From: Auricularia sp. M13
Taxonomy: Eukaryota; Basidiomycota; Agaricomycetes; Auriculariales; Auriculariaceae
Assembly: GCA_037042915.1 (NCBI GenBank)
Contig: CM073194.1
Location: 1,736,001-1,800,000 of the forward strand
Direction of reading: 5' to 3'
Length of the DNA stretch: 64,000 bases
How positions within the stretch are numbered: position 1 is the first letter of the stretch; the number at the start of each line of letters is the position of its first letter. Positions 27,489 through 40,651 of the stretch are shown here, one piece after another. A program made the translations under genes and the position numbers. The notes beneath the pieces are model-generated. The model saw nothing but the letters and a program-made list of their open reading frames with translations. It was not told where the DNA came from and did no database searches.

Positions 27489-29824
27489 ATGGTGACCGTA
27501 GTATCGAGCACGGGCGAGGTGCACGCGCCAGTGTGCAAGTATGTGCTCCGGCAGCGCGCCCAGCGCCTGTTCCTGCTCACCGCCGCCGCCGTCGCCGTCT
27601 CCACCGTCGCCGTCACGTGGTCGGTGCGGCCGCCGACGCTGTTGCTCGCCGCCGCGTCCTGGGCCGCCACCGTGCTCCCCGTCTTCCTCCTCAGACGATA
27701 CAACCTCCAGAGTACGCGTATCAGTCTGCCCGTAGCCGTCGTTGACTGACGGTAGCGAACAGTGCGGCGAGCGACAGCGCCGACACAACGCGCCTTTGTT
27801 CGCGCTCTTATTGGCCGCGCGCAGACCTGGGAGCATGTGGGTATTATGGCAGCCAGCGGTGCGATTGAGGGCGTGCTGTACGTGCTCGCGGTCTATACTT
27901 CTCCGCCATGGGAGGACCCCAGGCTGGCGCCGTTCGCGCCTTCAAAGTGAGTACGGGATAGTATCCTTTGATACACCCTGGATTTCTGACAATCTTGTAT
28001 CCCGTAGACGATTTGCAAATCACTTGAATGAGCGCTTTATATTTCTCATCCTCTGCCTCGCGTCTGCCGGCGCGTTTTACGCCGCACGCGACCAGTTGCG
28101 ACAGCGTTTTGTCGTCCGTTGGGCACCTAAAGTATGTCGCCACCTGTTCCTTTTTCTGCACTTTCTTTTGCACTCCTCGTGGGTAACAGCGTGCATTATG
28201 GACATTTGGTAGAGCCTTGAGGCTCGCCACAAGTGCTCGAGAGCGACAAATTGAGTATGTGGGACCGTTCGCGCCATCTGCATGGATGTACCCACACGTG
28301 TCTGCTCAAGTGTCCGTGGTGCAGGCTGGGACATCGGCGCGTCCAGCATGGATTCCTATCATTGAGCCCCGTCGCGCCGGCTTTATGCCCGTCGCTGACA
28401 CCTTTTACAGGATGAAAAAACTGTCGGAGGCGCCATTATCTCCAGAATTTCTGGCACGCTTGTCCGTGTCCTCGCCGTCGCGGTGTTATTACCCGCGTGT
28501 TTCCAAATCGTCTACCTCACCTTGCGCATCCCCATCATCCGCCTTCTCCTCAGGCTGTTTCCGTTCCTACGCCCATCGATATCGCTCTTCCTGCGCCGCC
28601 CAGCGGACGTCTGGTCTCTACACCTCTACCAGATCTGCGTCTCTGCGCTCTTCAAGCTCTCGCTGGCCTGGAGCACAACAAACGTGCTCTTCGACGTCTA
28701 TACGTCGCACCCGCCGCGCGTCGCGCCGCACATCGCCCCCGCGACGCTGCCCGCGGCGCTCGTCAAGGGCGTCGAGAACACCGAGCTCGGCGGGTACTTC
28801 GCGCACCTCGCGTGGCTCGACGTCGCGCGCATGCACACGGCCGAGCGCAAGATGCTGTTCGCCGACCCGCCGCTGTGGGCGCAGCTCGTGCGCAGTGCGC
28901 TGCTCAAGCTCGGGCGCGACTACCAGCTGCTTTTGCGGCGCGGCGCTCCGGCGCCCGCCCCTGCACCGCCGCCGAAGGCTGCTCCAGCGGCCCCACCAGC
29001 GACGCCCAGCAAGCCCGCAACGCTCGCACCAGCCAGCGCGGCGTACAAGCCCGCCGGCAGCCCGCTGCGCGCGCTTGCGGACGATGGCGCCGTTACGCGA
29101 GCGCTGACCGCCGTGCCTGACGTCTTCCTCGACAGCCCCCGCGTGAAGGAGCTTGCGGGCTGGGTCAGCGAGTGCGTCCATTCTTCCTGCTCGTCGCTTG
29201 TCTGCCCGTCTTCTGATGTAGCTAACGCCTTATATCGCAGGAGCGTCCCCCGGCCAACTTCACTTGTGAAGTCCATCGTGGAGGCGCCCAAGAAGCGCGC
29301 GGAGCCATTCATCGCGCTGCCGCCAGCGGCGCTTGCCATCTGGTCGGCGCCGTTTCCCGACGCGGACGGCGACAAGTGGGCGCCGGACGCGCGTACAGAC
29401 GCTGTGATCGTCGATGGTTCGTCCTGCCTCCCTTCCATTCATCCTTGCAGTTCCCTCGCTCACCTCGCGTTGCAGCTCTGACGCGCCTCGTGGCCGCCTC
29501 GCTGGAGGAGGACGCGCTGGGCACCGTGCAGCGCGACGTCCCGCGCGTCCTGGAGGCACTTTGCGCCCTGCTTGACGCCGTCGAGGACGCTCAGGCTGCG
29601 GGCGGGAAGCCCATCTCCGAGCTTGCGGATGGTACGTCCTTCCGTTTTTCTCATGCTCTTTGGGCCTCGTAACCCATGTGTGCTTATGGTGCTTGTTTCT
29701 GCTCATTTCAGCTCTGCGGAACGGCATCCAGCTCGTGTGCGCGACGTTCGGCGACCGCATGCGCGCGTTCAGAGTCCCGGTTAGGACTGCGCGCAAGTTG
29801 CAGGGCTTTGTGGATTATCTGTAA
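27489..29824 (+). CDS. NDC1: Nucleoporin Ndc1 (nuclear pore membrane protein)
   Basis: Seven exons (27489-27711, 27763-27946, 28008-28131, 28411-29171, 29241-29416, 29476-29631, 29712-29824) join in frame to 578 residues. Hydrophobic spans occur at the N-terminus (LFLLTAAAVAVSTVAVTW, LLLAAASWAATVLPVFLL), at GAIEGVLYVLAVYT, in exon 3 (FIFLILCLASAGAFYAA) and in exon 4 (VRVLAVAVLLP, YLTLRIPIIRLLLRL). The cytoplasmic/nuclear half contains ENTELGGYFAHLAWLDVARM and a Pro/Ala-rich linker, then helical segments. This layout fits the Ndc1_Nup family, which anchors nuclear pores and spindle pole bodies in the nuclear envelope. Intron 3 is unusually long (279 bp); a small extra exon inside it cannot be fully excluded, but no option fits phase 0 as well. 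Confidence 0.82.
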
Positions 29825-30547
29825 AATTTCCGTCGGCTTTGTTTTGCTTGTTTTCTTGCTTCCACATCCGCTGTCACTGCCAGGGAACTTGATAGAAACT
29901 GACTGGATGGTGGGTTGCTGGAGTCGGACGCGCCTGAGCTTCAAAGGTAACTGTGTGAAACGATGAATGACTGCGCTCAGTACTGTATTCAGTTGCTAGG
30001 CTCATTCGAAGCCATTCCGGGCTCTCAATCTGTTGAGTAAAGGAAGCCTCATGTCCTCAATGGTGCCTTCGAGCGCGTCGATGGTTCCGGTCGTTCTCCT
30101 TTGCAGACTTTGATGGAAGATAGTAGTTCCGACGCATATACGCGAACCAAAGTCTTCAACTGGGAGTCGCAGTTAATGGGAGTTCCTCGCGGTGCTATGA
30201 GTACTCCTGACAGTGCGCAGAGATATGTAATAGCCTTGATTTCCCGTAGGGCCATGCGACACATATATTCACGCAATCCCGTCGTCCTGGAGTACTGCAT
30301 CGAGTAGTCCTTAATCCCTGCCCTAGTTTGGCGCCTGTTCTTTGTTGCGTGACTCAATCGGCGTTTGTGCTGAAAATAATCACATCTAGCCGGCCTCATC
30401 GTGGCTCGAACACCTCCGGAAGTCTAATTTCACGCTGGAGAGACAATGTAATCGTTCAAGATCTCGGTGGGGTGATTATCTCCAGCGCATCCATTTCTCT
30501 CGGAGCGTGACCTGAGAAGTTTACACCATGATTCCAGGGCCCAGTTG
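29825..30547. other. Intergenic region
   Basis: 723 bp between two convergent genes (NDC1 and the oxygenase-like gene). No coding or RNA signal is seen. Confidence 0.6.
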
Positions 30548-32542
30548 TTAATTTACATCGGGCAGCAACGACACAAACATGGCGCCGGCAACGTACCAGG
30601 AGGGCAGGTCGAGCGCCTCGTTGCCCATGTATACTTCGCCACGAGCGACCATGTCATCGTAATTCCTCCTGAGGTAAGTCGCCTCAGAACCGGGCCTGTT
30701 CAGCACGACGACCGGACCCGCGATTTGCTCCGGGAACACGCCCGATTCGTAGGGCGGACACAAGGCCATGCGTGGCTTGTAGTCGGACCGCCAGTCCGAG
30801 GGGTCCACTTCAAAAGTCACGTGATGTAGGATGATATGAAGTTGCCCAGTAGCGGTGAGGGCGCTATATAACGCCTGGTCGACGCTCTTGAGATACTTGG
30901 GCTGGATGCTGCGTTTCCGATACATGTGGCTCAGGAGGAAGGCGACTGTGCGGGGAGTACCGCCCTTGACCAATGGATCGCGCAGCAATGCGAGGAGGTG
31001 GCGGGCGAACCTGTCGATGTTGTCGGTGAAAGTTTCGAGAGGGTAGCGTCCGAGTTGGGCTTCGTCCCAGCCCCAGTGCCCGAGCCAAGCGTCACCGTCC
31101 AGCCAGGTCAAGGCGTGTTCTGGGTCGTTGAACGACGCAGGCTCGCAGGTACATTCGAGCGCGACGCGGATAGCCTCGTGGTACTCCTCATCGACGACGA
31201 CACATTTTGGGTGGCCACAAGAAAGACAGGGGGTTGGAGGTACCGTCTTTTGCTCCTGAGAGACTGTCATGTCTGTCGAAACCTCGGGATCATGATTGTG
31301 GTAAACTGAGCGATAGAATTCCTTCCATTGCGCCAGATCGACGCAGGCTACGGTGTTGTCTCGCCAGACAGAGTCATCCTCGAGATAGATGTCGAACTGG
31401 AGGGTGACTTTGACACCTGACGTGACGACGTCGACAGCGTGCGACACATCGGTGCAGAATGCGAGCACCTGCCCAGGTCGGATGTGGTAGCGCTGCTCTT
31501 CCCCGGAGTCATTGAGGATGACGAGATCGCCGCCAGTATAGCCATCGTCCGAGGGTTCAGTGAAGTCATGGTCCATCTCCTCCCACTCCTCGGAGCCCGG
31601 ATCATCGTCCTGCGCAACACCACAACCTATTAGCAGCGTTCCGACGTGCGAGTCGGCGTGTGTAGTGTCCTTGTGCAGCCTGAAGTGTCCGCCTGGAGTG
31701 TACATTGCGAGCTTGTATAGCACTATTTTGACGGAAGACGCCTCGGGGAAGAGATACCGCCCGACGTGGTACGCGATGTCGCAGAAATACCACGCACCGT
31801 CTCGCGTGGCGGACTTGCTGCTATCCAGTTTTTGCGCCAGGCCAATGTGCAGCTGCGCCGCAGTGACTTCGCGCCCTCTGCGCACGGCATCGTCGTATAC
31901 CGTCTGGGAACCCAGCCCGAAAGGCGACGCCGCGGAAAGCTTGTGCAATGCGTCGAGATCCAGGGAGTCAATAGGTCCAAGAACACTTCCATCCGCCGAC
32001 GAGAATAGCTTGATACTAGTGAGCTTGGACTGGAAAAGGCTATAGTTGCTCTCCTCTGTTGAATAGATCCAGCGCGTGCTCGAGCAGAATTTAGGCCGAG
32101 CCAGTTGCGCCAAGAGCAGGCTCAGAGGGTGCGCTTCGTGCGGTACGGGCAGAACCCAGCTACATTGATCCGCGGCTGTTCTATACGGCCCTGCTTCCAA
32201 GCGCGACCGTCCTAACTGCGAGGGATGCAGGTCGCTGCGAGTCAGCGCTGTGGGCGAGAGTTCCGAGTCTTCCCAGCCCGCAAGCCCAGTAAGCGAGATG
32301 TGTTCGCATTTCCAACTGGGCGTCTTTATGGTCGGATAGTAGGCGTGCTGTAATTCGTCCGGAGCTGCTTCTTTAGGCGACGTCTCTAGAGCTGGCCAAT
32401 CTTCAGCAAGCTCGGAAGCTGTCGAAAACGGATACCAAAAATCGGCGTCGCTTCCAGCCAGCTCCGTGGACGAAACCGGGTCAGCGTTTATGGCTGGGCT
32501 GGGTGCTCGTGAACAGTGGAGGCTGTGAGATGACTCATCCAT
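30548..32542 (-). CDS. 2-oxoglutarate/Fe(II) oxygenase-like protein
   Basis: One long intronless frame. The chosen ATG (32542) gives 664 residues; the frame is open further upstream. In the middle is a prolyl-4-hydroxylase-like fold: YKLAMYTPGGHFRLHKDT supplies the H-x-D iron ligands (encoded 31677-31685), GGDLVILND follows, and SHAV (31439-31441 encodes the histidine) supplies the distal histidine, with a basic residue in VKVTLQFDIY for 2-oxoglutarate. The N-terminal third is Ser/Glu-rich and unassigned. The C-terminal half has cysteine pairs (CLSCGHPKC, CTCEP) and an ending I do not recognise. Similar long proteins occur in mushrooms as uncharacterised families. The substrate is unknown; histone, RNA or ribosomal targets are all possible. 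Confidence 0.75.
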   Translation of the reverse strand: MDESSHSLHCSRAPSPAINADPVSSTELAGSDADFWYPFSTASELAEDWPALETSPKEAAPDELQHAYYPTIKTPSWKCEHISLTGLAGWEDSELSPTALTRSDLHPSQLGRSRLEAGPYRTAADQCSWVLPVPHEAHPLSLLLAQLARPKFCSSTRWIYSTEESNYSLFQSKLTSIKLFSSADGSVLGPIDSLDLDALHKLSAASPFGLGSQTVYDDAVRRGREVTAAQLHIGLAQKLDSSKSATRDGAWYFCDIAYHVGRYLFPEASSVKIVLYKLAMYTPGGHFRLHKDTTHADSHVGTLLIGCGVAQDDDPGSEEWEEMDHDFTEPSDDGYTGGDLVILNDSGEEQRYHIRPGQVLAFCTDVSHAVDVVTSGVKVTLQFDIYLEDDSVWRDNTVACVDLAQWKEFYRSVYHNHDPEVSTDMTVSQEQKTVPPTPCLSCGHPKCVVVDEEYHEAIRVALECTCEPASFNDPEHALTWLDGDAWLGHWGWDEAQLGRYPLETFTDNIDRFARHLLALLRDPLVKGGTPRTVAFLLSHMYRKRSIQPKYLKSVDQALYSALTATGQLHIILHHVTFEVDPSDWRSDYKPRMALCPPYESGVFPEQIAGPVVVLNRPGSEATYLRRNYDDMVARGEVYMGNEALDLPSWYVAGAMFVSLLPDVN

Positions 32543-32750
32543 CGAGACCGCGGTGGTGGGGGAAAGAGAAAAGATTTGTGGCGGAGTTTGATGGTCACAA
32601 ACGTAAGGAATCATGCCGTTAACCGTGCAGAAATTCAGGATGGAGCTTGAAATTTGAAACCTAAAGTGAGGCTCTGGCGAAAAGAATTGTAATTCAGCTT
32701 CGACGAGCTGGTATGACAGATCACCACAGCTGACGGATAATATCTCGCTG

Positions 32751-34227
32751 CTAAAATTGTCCTTCCAGATATTCGACGACATCGGGAAGACCGATTGGTA
32801 ACATGTCGTCCTGTTCAAGAGTGTGTTTCGCTCCCGATGAACTACCATGGCTCATTGAATCACGACCCCAGCACGTCTGCGTTTCCCCCAATTGATATTG
32901 GAGGATGCGAAGCCCGAGCGCACGCTTGAAAACTGGGTCGACCTTGCCTTCGATAGCTTCCATGGCGTCTGCAACCTGCCACTCAGTCGCGTCCGGGTCC
33001 CAATTGACAGATAGTAGAGTTAGGTATCGCAAGTTGGGCAGCATCACCGACCCGGGCATCCCATTCAGCGTGTCCAGCATGCGAAGGAGCTGCAATAAAA
33101 GATTAATAACCTTTTGTGAGTTCACACTGCTCTGAGTAGAATCAAGATGCCCAAAATGGGCGACATACAGCGTTGGTTTCGGGGCCTGCCTCGGCGGGCC
33201 AGTCGCCGGCCGACATGGTAAAAAAAACCAGCTGCGTGCACCCATCAAGAAGCGCAGGGAGAATCTCCAGGATGTATTCCGTCGCCATATGGCGGTCCGA
33301 AGTGAACTGCAGGCTCAGCAGATGTTGCCAACTGAACGCGGCCATCCAGTCTAACAAGCTAGTCGGATTGATATCCGCGAAATAGTGTATGTGGACGTCT
33401 AAATGCGGGAGAAGTCGTCGCAGGGCGCGGTCGACTGCCTCAGGTCGGGCCGACGCCGCGATCCTGAGCTGACGCAGACGCGGCAGGATGGTCGGATGGC
33501 CCAAGATGTGCGCGGGTACCGACATAAGACTATGCACGACGTGGAGGGCCTCCAGATTGGAAAACGCTTCAAGCGGCACAGTCGAGCGCAGCTTGTCCGC
33601 CCGGAGCTCGGTCATTTGCGGCCACACAATGCCGCGCCCCCGAGTTTGCAAGAAAGAGTCTAGATCCCATGCGCGCGGGGCGAAAGACTGAAGCGTATCG
33701 CGAGAGCGGATAAGCAGCCTCTCTAAGGCGCCCATTTCCTGGCGGTCCGCGTCAACGGTGATCGACTGGAGGGGCGGCAAGCGGTCGAGCAGATCGTTCA
33801 GGTCATACTTGCGCGACCAGATTGCTTTGAAGGAACGGAGTGCCGGGAGAGCGGCAATGATATTGAACACAGACGGGTCATACAACCACACTTTTCCCAG
33901 TTGCTTGCAATAGAAGTGTCGCAAGTTTGGCATCTTGCGCAGCGCCGGGACGAAAATGGGGAGAGCTGTATCAGGTACGTTGCCGATGGACAATTCTGAC
34001 ACGAAGAACCCAAGATGAAGACTCGAAGAAATGACGTTCAAGAACCTGTAGGTTTGGGGAGTCTTGCCCAGCTCGGAGTCGAAGTCCGCAATGCCGTACA
34101 GGCGCGACGCAGCCAGATGATAGAAGTCTCGACAGACAAGGCATAGCGTCGTCCATGTGGTCCGCGGTGCCCAAGACACGATCAGGACCAGAATGTCGTA
34201 CGGCAAGGACCTGGTGCCCGGCAACAT
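32751..34227 (-). CDS. F-box protein B
   Basis: Two exons (34227-33169 and 33089-32751) with a 79-bp phase-0 intron encode 465 residues. The ATG at 34227 was chosen because it places the F-box (LPYDILVLIVSWAPRTTWTTLCLVCRDF) near the N-terminus, as in gene A. Leucine-rich irregular repeats follow (LPALRSFKAIW, LPPLQSITVDA, WPQMTELRADKL, LPRLRQLRIAA). The C-terminus is acidic with a DVVEYLEGQF ending, shared in form with gene A (DVVQFLEDKF). It is a probable SCF substrate adaptor; the target is unknown. A longer reading upstream to 34392 exists but lacks family support. Confidence 0.85.
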
Positions 34228-34763
34228 CGGGCAACAATTTGAGCGGGACTCGAACAGGAGTCCAAGTGATTGCGGTCGGAGCTTGAAGCTTGAAGTCCTG
34301 TACCAATCTGAAATCAGTCTTCCAATCCCCTGTTCACAGATGGAAGTGTAGACGAGCCTACTGCATACTGTAGGTTCCAACTCAAGGCGCACGACTTGAG
34401 CTTGATGAAGCAGTCAAGCAAAAAAGCAACAATCAATGGCCAACAAGCGCTACACTTTCTGTGCATTCCATCGAGACGCGGGCGTTACGGGACAGTTACA
34501 GAGCGGGAACCGGGGACAGCAAGGTATGTAGGATGGGGGGAGCGAGGAGCAATAGGCAAATGAGCGAAAGGAAGGGAAGCGAAGCCAGAGGATTCAAAGC
34601 AAATCGTACTGATTGTCCCTCGCACCCTCCAAGTTCAACGTTCGACACGAAACACAACAGAAGCAGTCAACGGGAACGGATGTGTGTGTGTGTGTGTGAA
34701 TCGAAACAACAAAGAGAAAAGAACTACGAAGCCGAACCGAAATGAAAGCGCAGGACAGCGCGG
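34228..34763. other. Intergenic region with (TG)9 microsatellite
   Basis: 536 bp. A (TG)9 tract lies at 34681-34698. The rest holds no coding signal and is presumably the F-box B promoter and the YPK1 3' untranslated region. Confidence 0.65.
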
Positions 34764-36818
<2,055 letters not shown>

Positions 36819-37766
36819 CGCGGTACGGGAAAGAGAGGGGTTTGCTTCCGTTTGACTTCTCGCCGGAACAAGAACAAGGCACCGCCAAAGAAAGAACAAC
36901 GATTCAGAAAAAAATTGCACGGCTTATTCCCGAGGCTTATTGAAACATGCCTTGATTTTTTTTTTGTTAATGAAAGTCTCAGTCATCTAAGTACATACTG
37001 CGCGCTCATGCGTCCTCGACTGCTGCATCTCATTTGGACTGGTCTCCAGATTATCTGATTGCACACTGAGCCAGAAGTCTGTCCAAGACAGCGCCAGAAC
37101 CTGTGAAAGAGCATCTATGTCATAGTATGATTCCCTGGTGCAAAAGTACGCGTCAACCAATACCAAAGACTCCAATTAATGATGTTGCGAAGACTCTTCT
37201 GCTTCTCAGTCTAAAATCTGCTTCAGATTCCGTATCTCACATCCCTGTTAGTCGAAGTTCTGTCAGCCGGCACTGCCAGAAAGCTGTGTTGACGCGAGGT
37301 GCTCGGAGGCCGTTGGCCGGGTTTAGCAGTCTGACGGATTGACCGACCTATTCGCTCGGCTCCGCTTGCCACCCGTGTACTTCCCTTACTGTAATTGGAC
37401 ATCCCTGGCCATTAAAGCCAGCTATCACTCGTGAGTGCTTGAAAAGGCGTTGGCTCTGTCCCTATGAATGTAGCTGTCTGACTCATGTAAATCTCTGCCA
37501 GCAAATCTCGTTGAGTTCTCATTTCATCCAGGAGTTCTCAGAAGCTGATCTGGATTTTAGACATAGTGATTCAGTAAGATCTTAAGATTATCTGACCTCT
37601 CTATGTTTGTTGGGAGTTGAGACTCACGATGTCGCGTACGCACGACGAATTCGGAAGGAACCATCGACTTCGTGGGCATAAGTAGTCTATCCAGGTCAAG
37701 ATGAATATTGAGGTGATTCAGGCCTTGCATGGATTTACGGGTGCGACAAGCCTGTGCGTGCACCAA
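36819..37766. other. Intergenic region
   Basis: 948 bp, AT-richer than its surroundings, with a T-run near 36956-36965. No gene is recognised on either strand. Confidence 0.6.
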
Positions 37767-39167
37767 TCATAAATATTCTGCATTCCTCATCCAGGCGGAT
37801 GGTGGTTGATCAATACATTGCACACTCCCAACGTTTGCTCGCAAAACCTCACACATCACAGGCTCGTCCGCCAGAAGCTCCTCCCACCGGGAATTGTCAA
37901 GAGCTAATGTGTCGAGCTTGCGTCCAGCCCTCGCCCGCGCTTCCAGCATGTCGCCCAGCGGGAGGAGCAACCATGAGGAAACAGTGATCTTTGGTCGAAG
38001 CAACGCGATGGTCTTGAGTGAAGGAAGAGGGACGAGATGGAGTTCGGTCAACAGCCTTTCGTCCGTTTCGCGCAGGACCATCGTCTGTAGTGCCGGAAAA
38101 GCATGTTCTCCGAGCGCCTGCGCCAAGTGGCCTGTCCGCGTAATGGGGTGGCGAACAAGCACCAAAGTAGTGAGCGACAGGAGGTTGTCTCCTGGGCCGA
38201 GGAGCGGGGCATCGATCACCTCCAGTCGAGTCAGCGACGGCGCAGAAAGGTAGGGCAGCAGGCGGGCGGGCGCATTGCCCTCGAGCGTCAAATCCCGCAG
38301 CTCGGGCATTGACACAACATTTCCGGCGGTTGATTGAGGATTCCAGTCTGTGAGAACTGCAACGCCAGGCGTGCATATGCTGAGGCGTCGAAGCACGGCG
38401 CTGCGCGCGAGGTGGCTGAGGAATCGAGCGGGCGGCACGCGCGCGTCGTTCTTCCACAAATGAAGTACCATGTCCTGCACCGCAGTGTCCGGTGTGAGGA
38501 CGAGTGGAATCCAGTAGCGAGGCATGTTCCGCAAGGCTATCGTCTGCAAGTTCGGGGTTGTCCCGGAGAAAGTCGGCGCAATTTCGACGCCACTGAGCGA
38601 ATTCGTTAGATTAAATACCTCGACGTGAATCTCCGCGCGAGGTCCGTCGGGGATAGGTTGTATATCGACAACGAGCGAGGTCAAATGCGGCATGGCCGTG
38701 CTCCGGAGATGCTCGGACAGTAATGTCCAGGCCTGGCCGTGGTGCGTCGCGCGAAAGAATAGAGAGCGGATATTGCCCCACGACGCAACGGGAAGCGCTG
38801 AGAATACCATATCACTGATCAAGCGATCGGCACGCTCGAGGTAGCGGTACGCCGATTCAATATTACTGCTCGGACCGCAGAGAATGAGCTGCAAATCTAA
38901 CGAGCAATTCTCAGCACGTCGGCGGTATGCGCGGACGCGGTCTGGAGAGTGAGGCTGAGCGTCAGAGGCGACAATACGCGTCCAAAGGAGGTCCTTGCGG
39001 AGTGCCACAGCGCGCCAGCGGGCGCTGACATGCGAGACAGTTGTGGCGAAGTCGGGCCGGTGATGCTGGACGACAATCTGGTCGTCTAGAGTGCGCTGAG
39101 CAGGCTCCAGTCCAAAGAGGAATATTCGCTCTAGGAGCTCGTTGGGCAAGTGCTGGATAGTCGCCAT
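37767..39167 (-). CDS. F-box protein C (LRR-like)
   Basis: A single 466-residue frame from the ATG at 39167. It has an N-terminal F-box (LPNELLERIFLFGL...FATTVSHVSARWRAVAL...LWTRIV), then a long series of leucine-rich irregular repeats (MPHLTSLVVDI, TPNLQTIALRNM, MPELRDLTLEGN, APSLTRLEVIDA, LSLTTLVLVRH, FPALQTMVLRE, LPSLKTIALL). This differs from families A/B/G in the F-box and in having no intron. It is likely an SCF adaptor with a substrate-binding repeat array. It is separated by 339 bp from the divergently unrelated peroxiredoxin 3' end. Confidence 0.88.
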   Translation of the reverse strand: MATIQHLPNELLERIFLFGLEPAQRTLDDQIVVQHHRPDFATTVSHVSARWRAVALRKDLLWTRIVASDAQPHSPDRVRAYRRRAENCSLDLQLILCGPSSNIESAYRYLERADRLISDMVFSALPVASWGNIRSLFFRATHHGQAWTLLSEHLRSTAMPHLTSLVVDIQPIPDGPRAEIHVEVFNLTNSLSGVEIAPTFSGTTPNLQTIALRNMPRYWIPLVLTPDTAVQDMVLHLWKNDARVPPARFLSHLARSAVLRRLSICTPGVAVLTDWNPQSTAGNVVSMPELRDLTLEGNAPARLLPYLSAPSLTRLEVIDAPLLGPGDNLLSLTTLVLVRHPITRTGHLAQALGEHAFPALQTMVLRETDERLLTELHLVPLPSLKTIALLRPKITVSSWLLLPLGDMLEARARAGRKLDTLALDNSRWEELLADEPVMCEVLRANVGSVQCIDQPPSAWMRNAEYL

Positions 39168-39506
39168 TATGATTGTACGCCTTGGCTGACGGGATCAAGA
39201 GGGGTTTACCGGTCCGTGCCGTCCGACATCTTGCTTCCGTCCGTCAAGGCGACTCTCGCACTGTGGCACTTGGCAGTCGGAACCTTCGCTGGTGCCACCA
39301 GAAGCTGGAAAAAAAAAAGGACTGTTCTCATAGCTCATTTGCGCGCATGCGCGCCGCGCCCTACACGCCATCACTACCGACCAGAACTTCTGCGCGCTCG
39401 TCCCGCCAGGTCCCAGGAGCACAGAACAGTCGTTTTTACGCGCCCAATTTCGACTGGAATATGGCTGGTTCTTCGTATTTACAGTACAATACATTGTGCT
39501 TAACTC

Positions 39507-40268
39507 TCACAACTTCTTAAGCACTTCTTCCGCAGCGGTGACAGTAACCTTGCCCGGGTTGGGCTCGACGTCGAGGTGAGTCACCTTGAGATCTTCAAGG
39601 ACGAGCACCCATCTTCCCGTGCGCACGCCGAGTCCCACAGCTGACAGATCGACGTCAAGGCCGAGCGCCTTGGTCCATTTGGCCTCCGTGTCCGAGAGGA
39701 CGATGATCTAGAAAAGGGCAAATCAGCAACGGCTCACGGAAATGAAGGTGCAGCGTAAAGTAACAAATGAAGGCTACGTACGTCGCTGCCGAGGCCCTGA
39801 ACGCGGGACCATCCAGAGTTGACGAATGGGTCGTTGGCATTGACAATGGCAACCACATCGACGTTGCTCTCCTTGAATTTGTTACGCAGCTGCCTGTATG
39901 CGGGAATCTGGCCATGGCAGGTACCCTGACGAAAGCACAGAACCTTAGTAACGACCCAGGGAAAGGGATACTGCACGCGTACCGTAAAGGCGCCGACGAC
40001 GCTGACGACGACAACTTTCTTGCCCTTCCACGCCTCCGTCGTGTATTTCACCGCTTTAAAAGTTCCAAACACCGTTGTGAGTAACTTCAGAGTCAACAAA
40101 TGCATTCCCCGAGACTTACGTGTCCCGCAGACCATCTAAAGTTACGAATCAGCATCGCATTGTTTCGCGGGCGGCTCGGAGAATACTGACCGCGTCCTCG
40201 AGCTCTGGCGACCACGGTATATACGTGAACTCGCCGCTGGGAATCGTTTCGCCAACTTTGACGGCCAT
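39507..40268 (-). CDS. Peroxiredoxin, Prx5/Ahp1 family, with altered active-site context
   Basis: Five exons (40268-40191, 40135-40120, 40053-39983, 39925-39782, 39707-39507) encode 169 residues, the family's usual length. It begins MAVKVGETIPSGEF, then VKYTTEAWKGKKVVVVSV, and the peroxidatic loop VGAFTGTC spans the splice at 39983/39925. Most members read P-G-A-F-T-P-T-C here; the first proline is valine and the second glycine in this protein, while the Thr and the peroxidatic Cys stay. The remainder (NANDPFVNSGW, LSDTEAKWTKALGLDVD, RWVLVLEDLKV) matches the family, including the VxxxNDPFV-type block. It should reduce peroxides in the cytosol or peroxisome, but the substitutions may lower activity. 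No peroxisomal SKL/AHL ending is seen (ends KKL). Confidence 0.88.
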
Positions 40269-40651
40269 TTTATCTCTCTGGGGCTTGGATGTGGTAGATG
40301 GAGTTCAAGAACGCCTCGTACTAGGCCGATGACGCCTTTATCTCAGCCGAACGCCGCGGAATCAGATGGGCAATGACATTGCCGGCTACGCAGTGCTTAC
40401 ATAACCGGACCTCACGCCAAGATACTATCAGCCCGCAACTGCTTTTATTCGTCTGAGACCCAAGAAAGTGGGGCGGCCAGCAATACTAAGGAGGCGGAGC
40501 TGCCCAAACGCGACTGTCTACGTGAACACCACAGCTAGCTAGCTACTACGGCGATATACATAACCAACCAGAGTACGGAGGGAAAGTTCGTCTTTGGAAA
40601 CCCATTCATAACACGGAGGAAAATGTCCACTTGCACCTTTGGGCGCAGCAT
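40269..40651. other. Intergenic region
   Basis: 383 bp upstream of the peroxiredoxin and downstream of the secreted-protein gene. No coding signal is seen. Confidence 0.6.

Noticed and set aside
28189-28410. Possible extra NDC1 exon in the 279-bp intron
   Set aside because: An open stretch exists, but no donor gives phase 0 into the next exon with a good GT context; the direct junction keeps the frame.
34681-34698. (TG)9 tract as a possible regulatory or Z-DNA element
   Set aside because: Short and isolated; best treated as a simple microsatellite.
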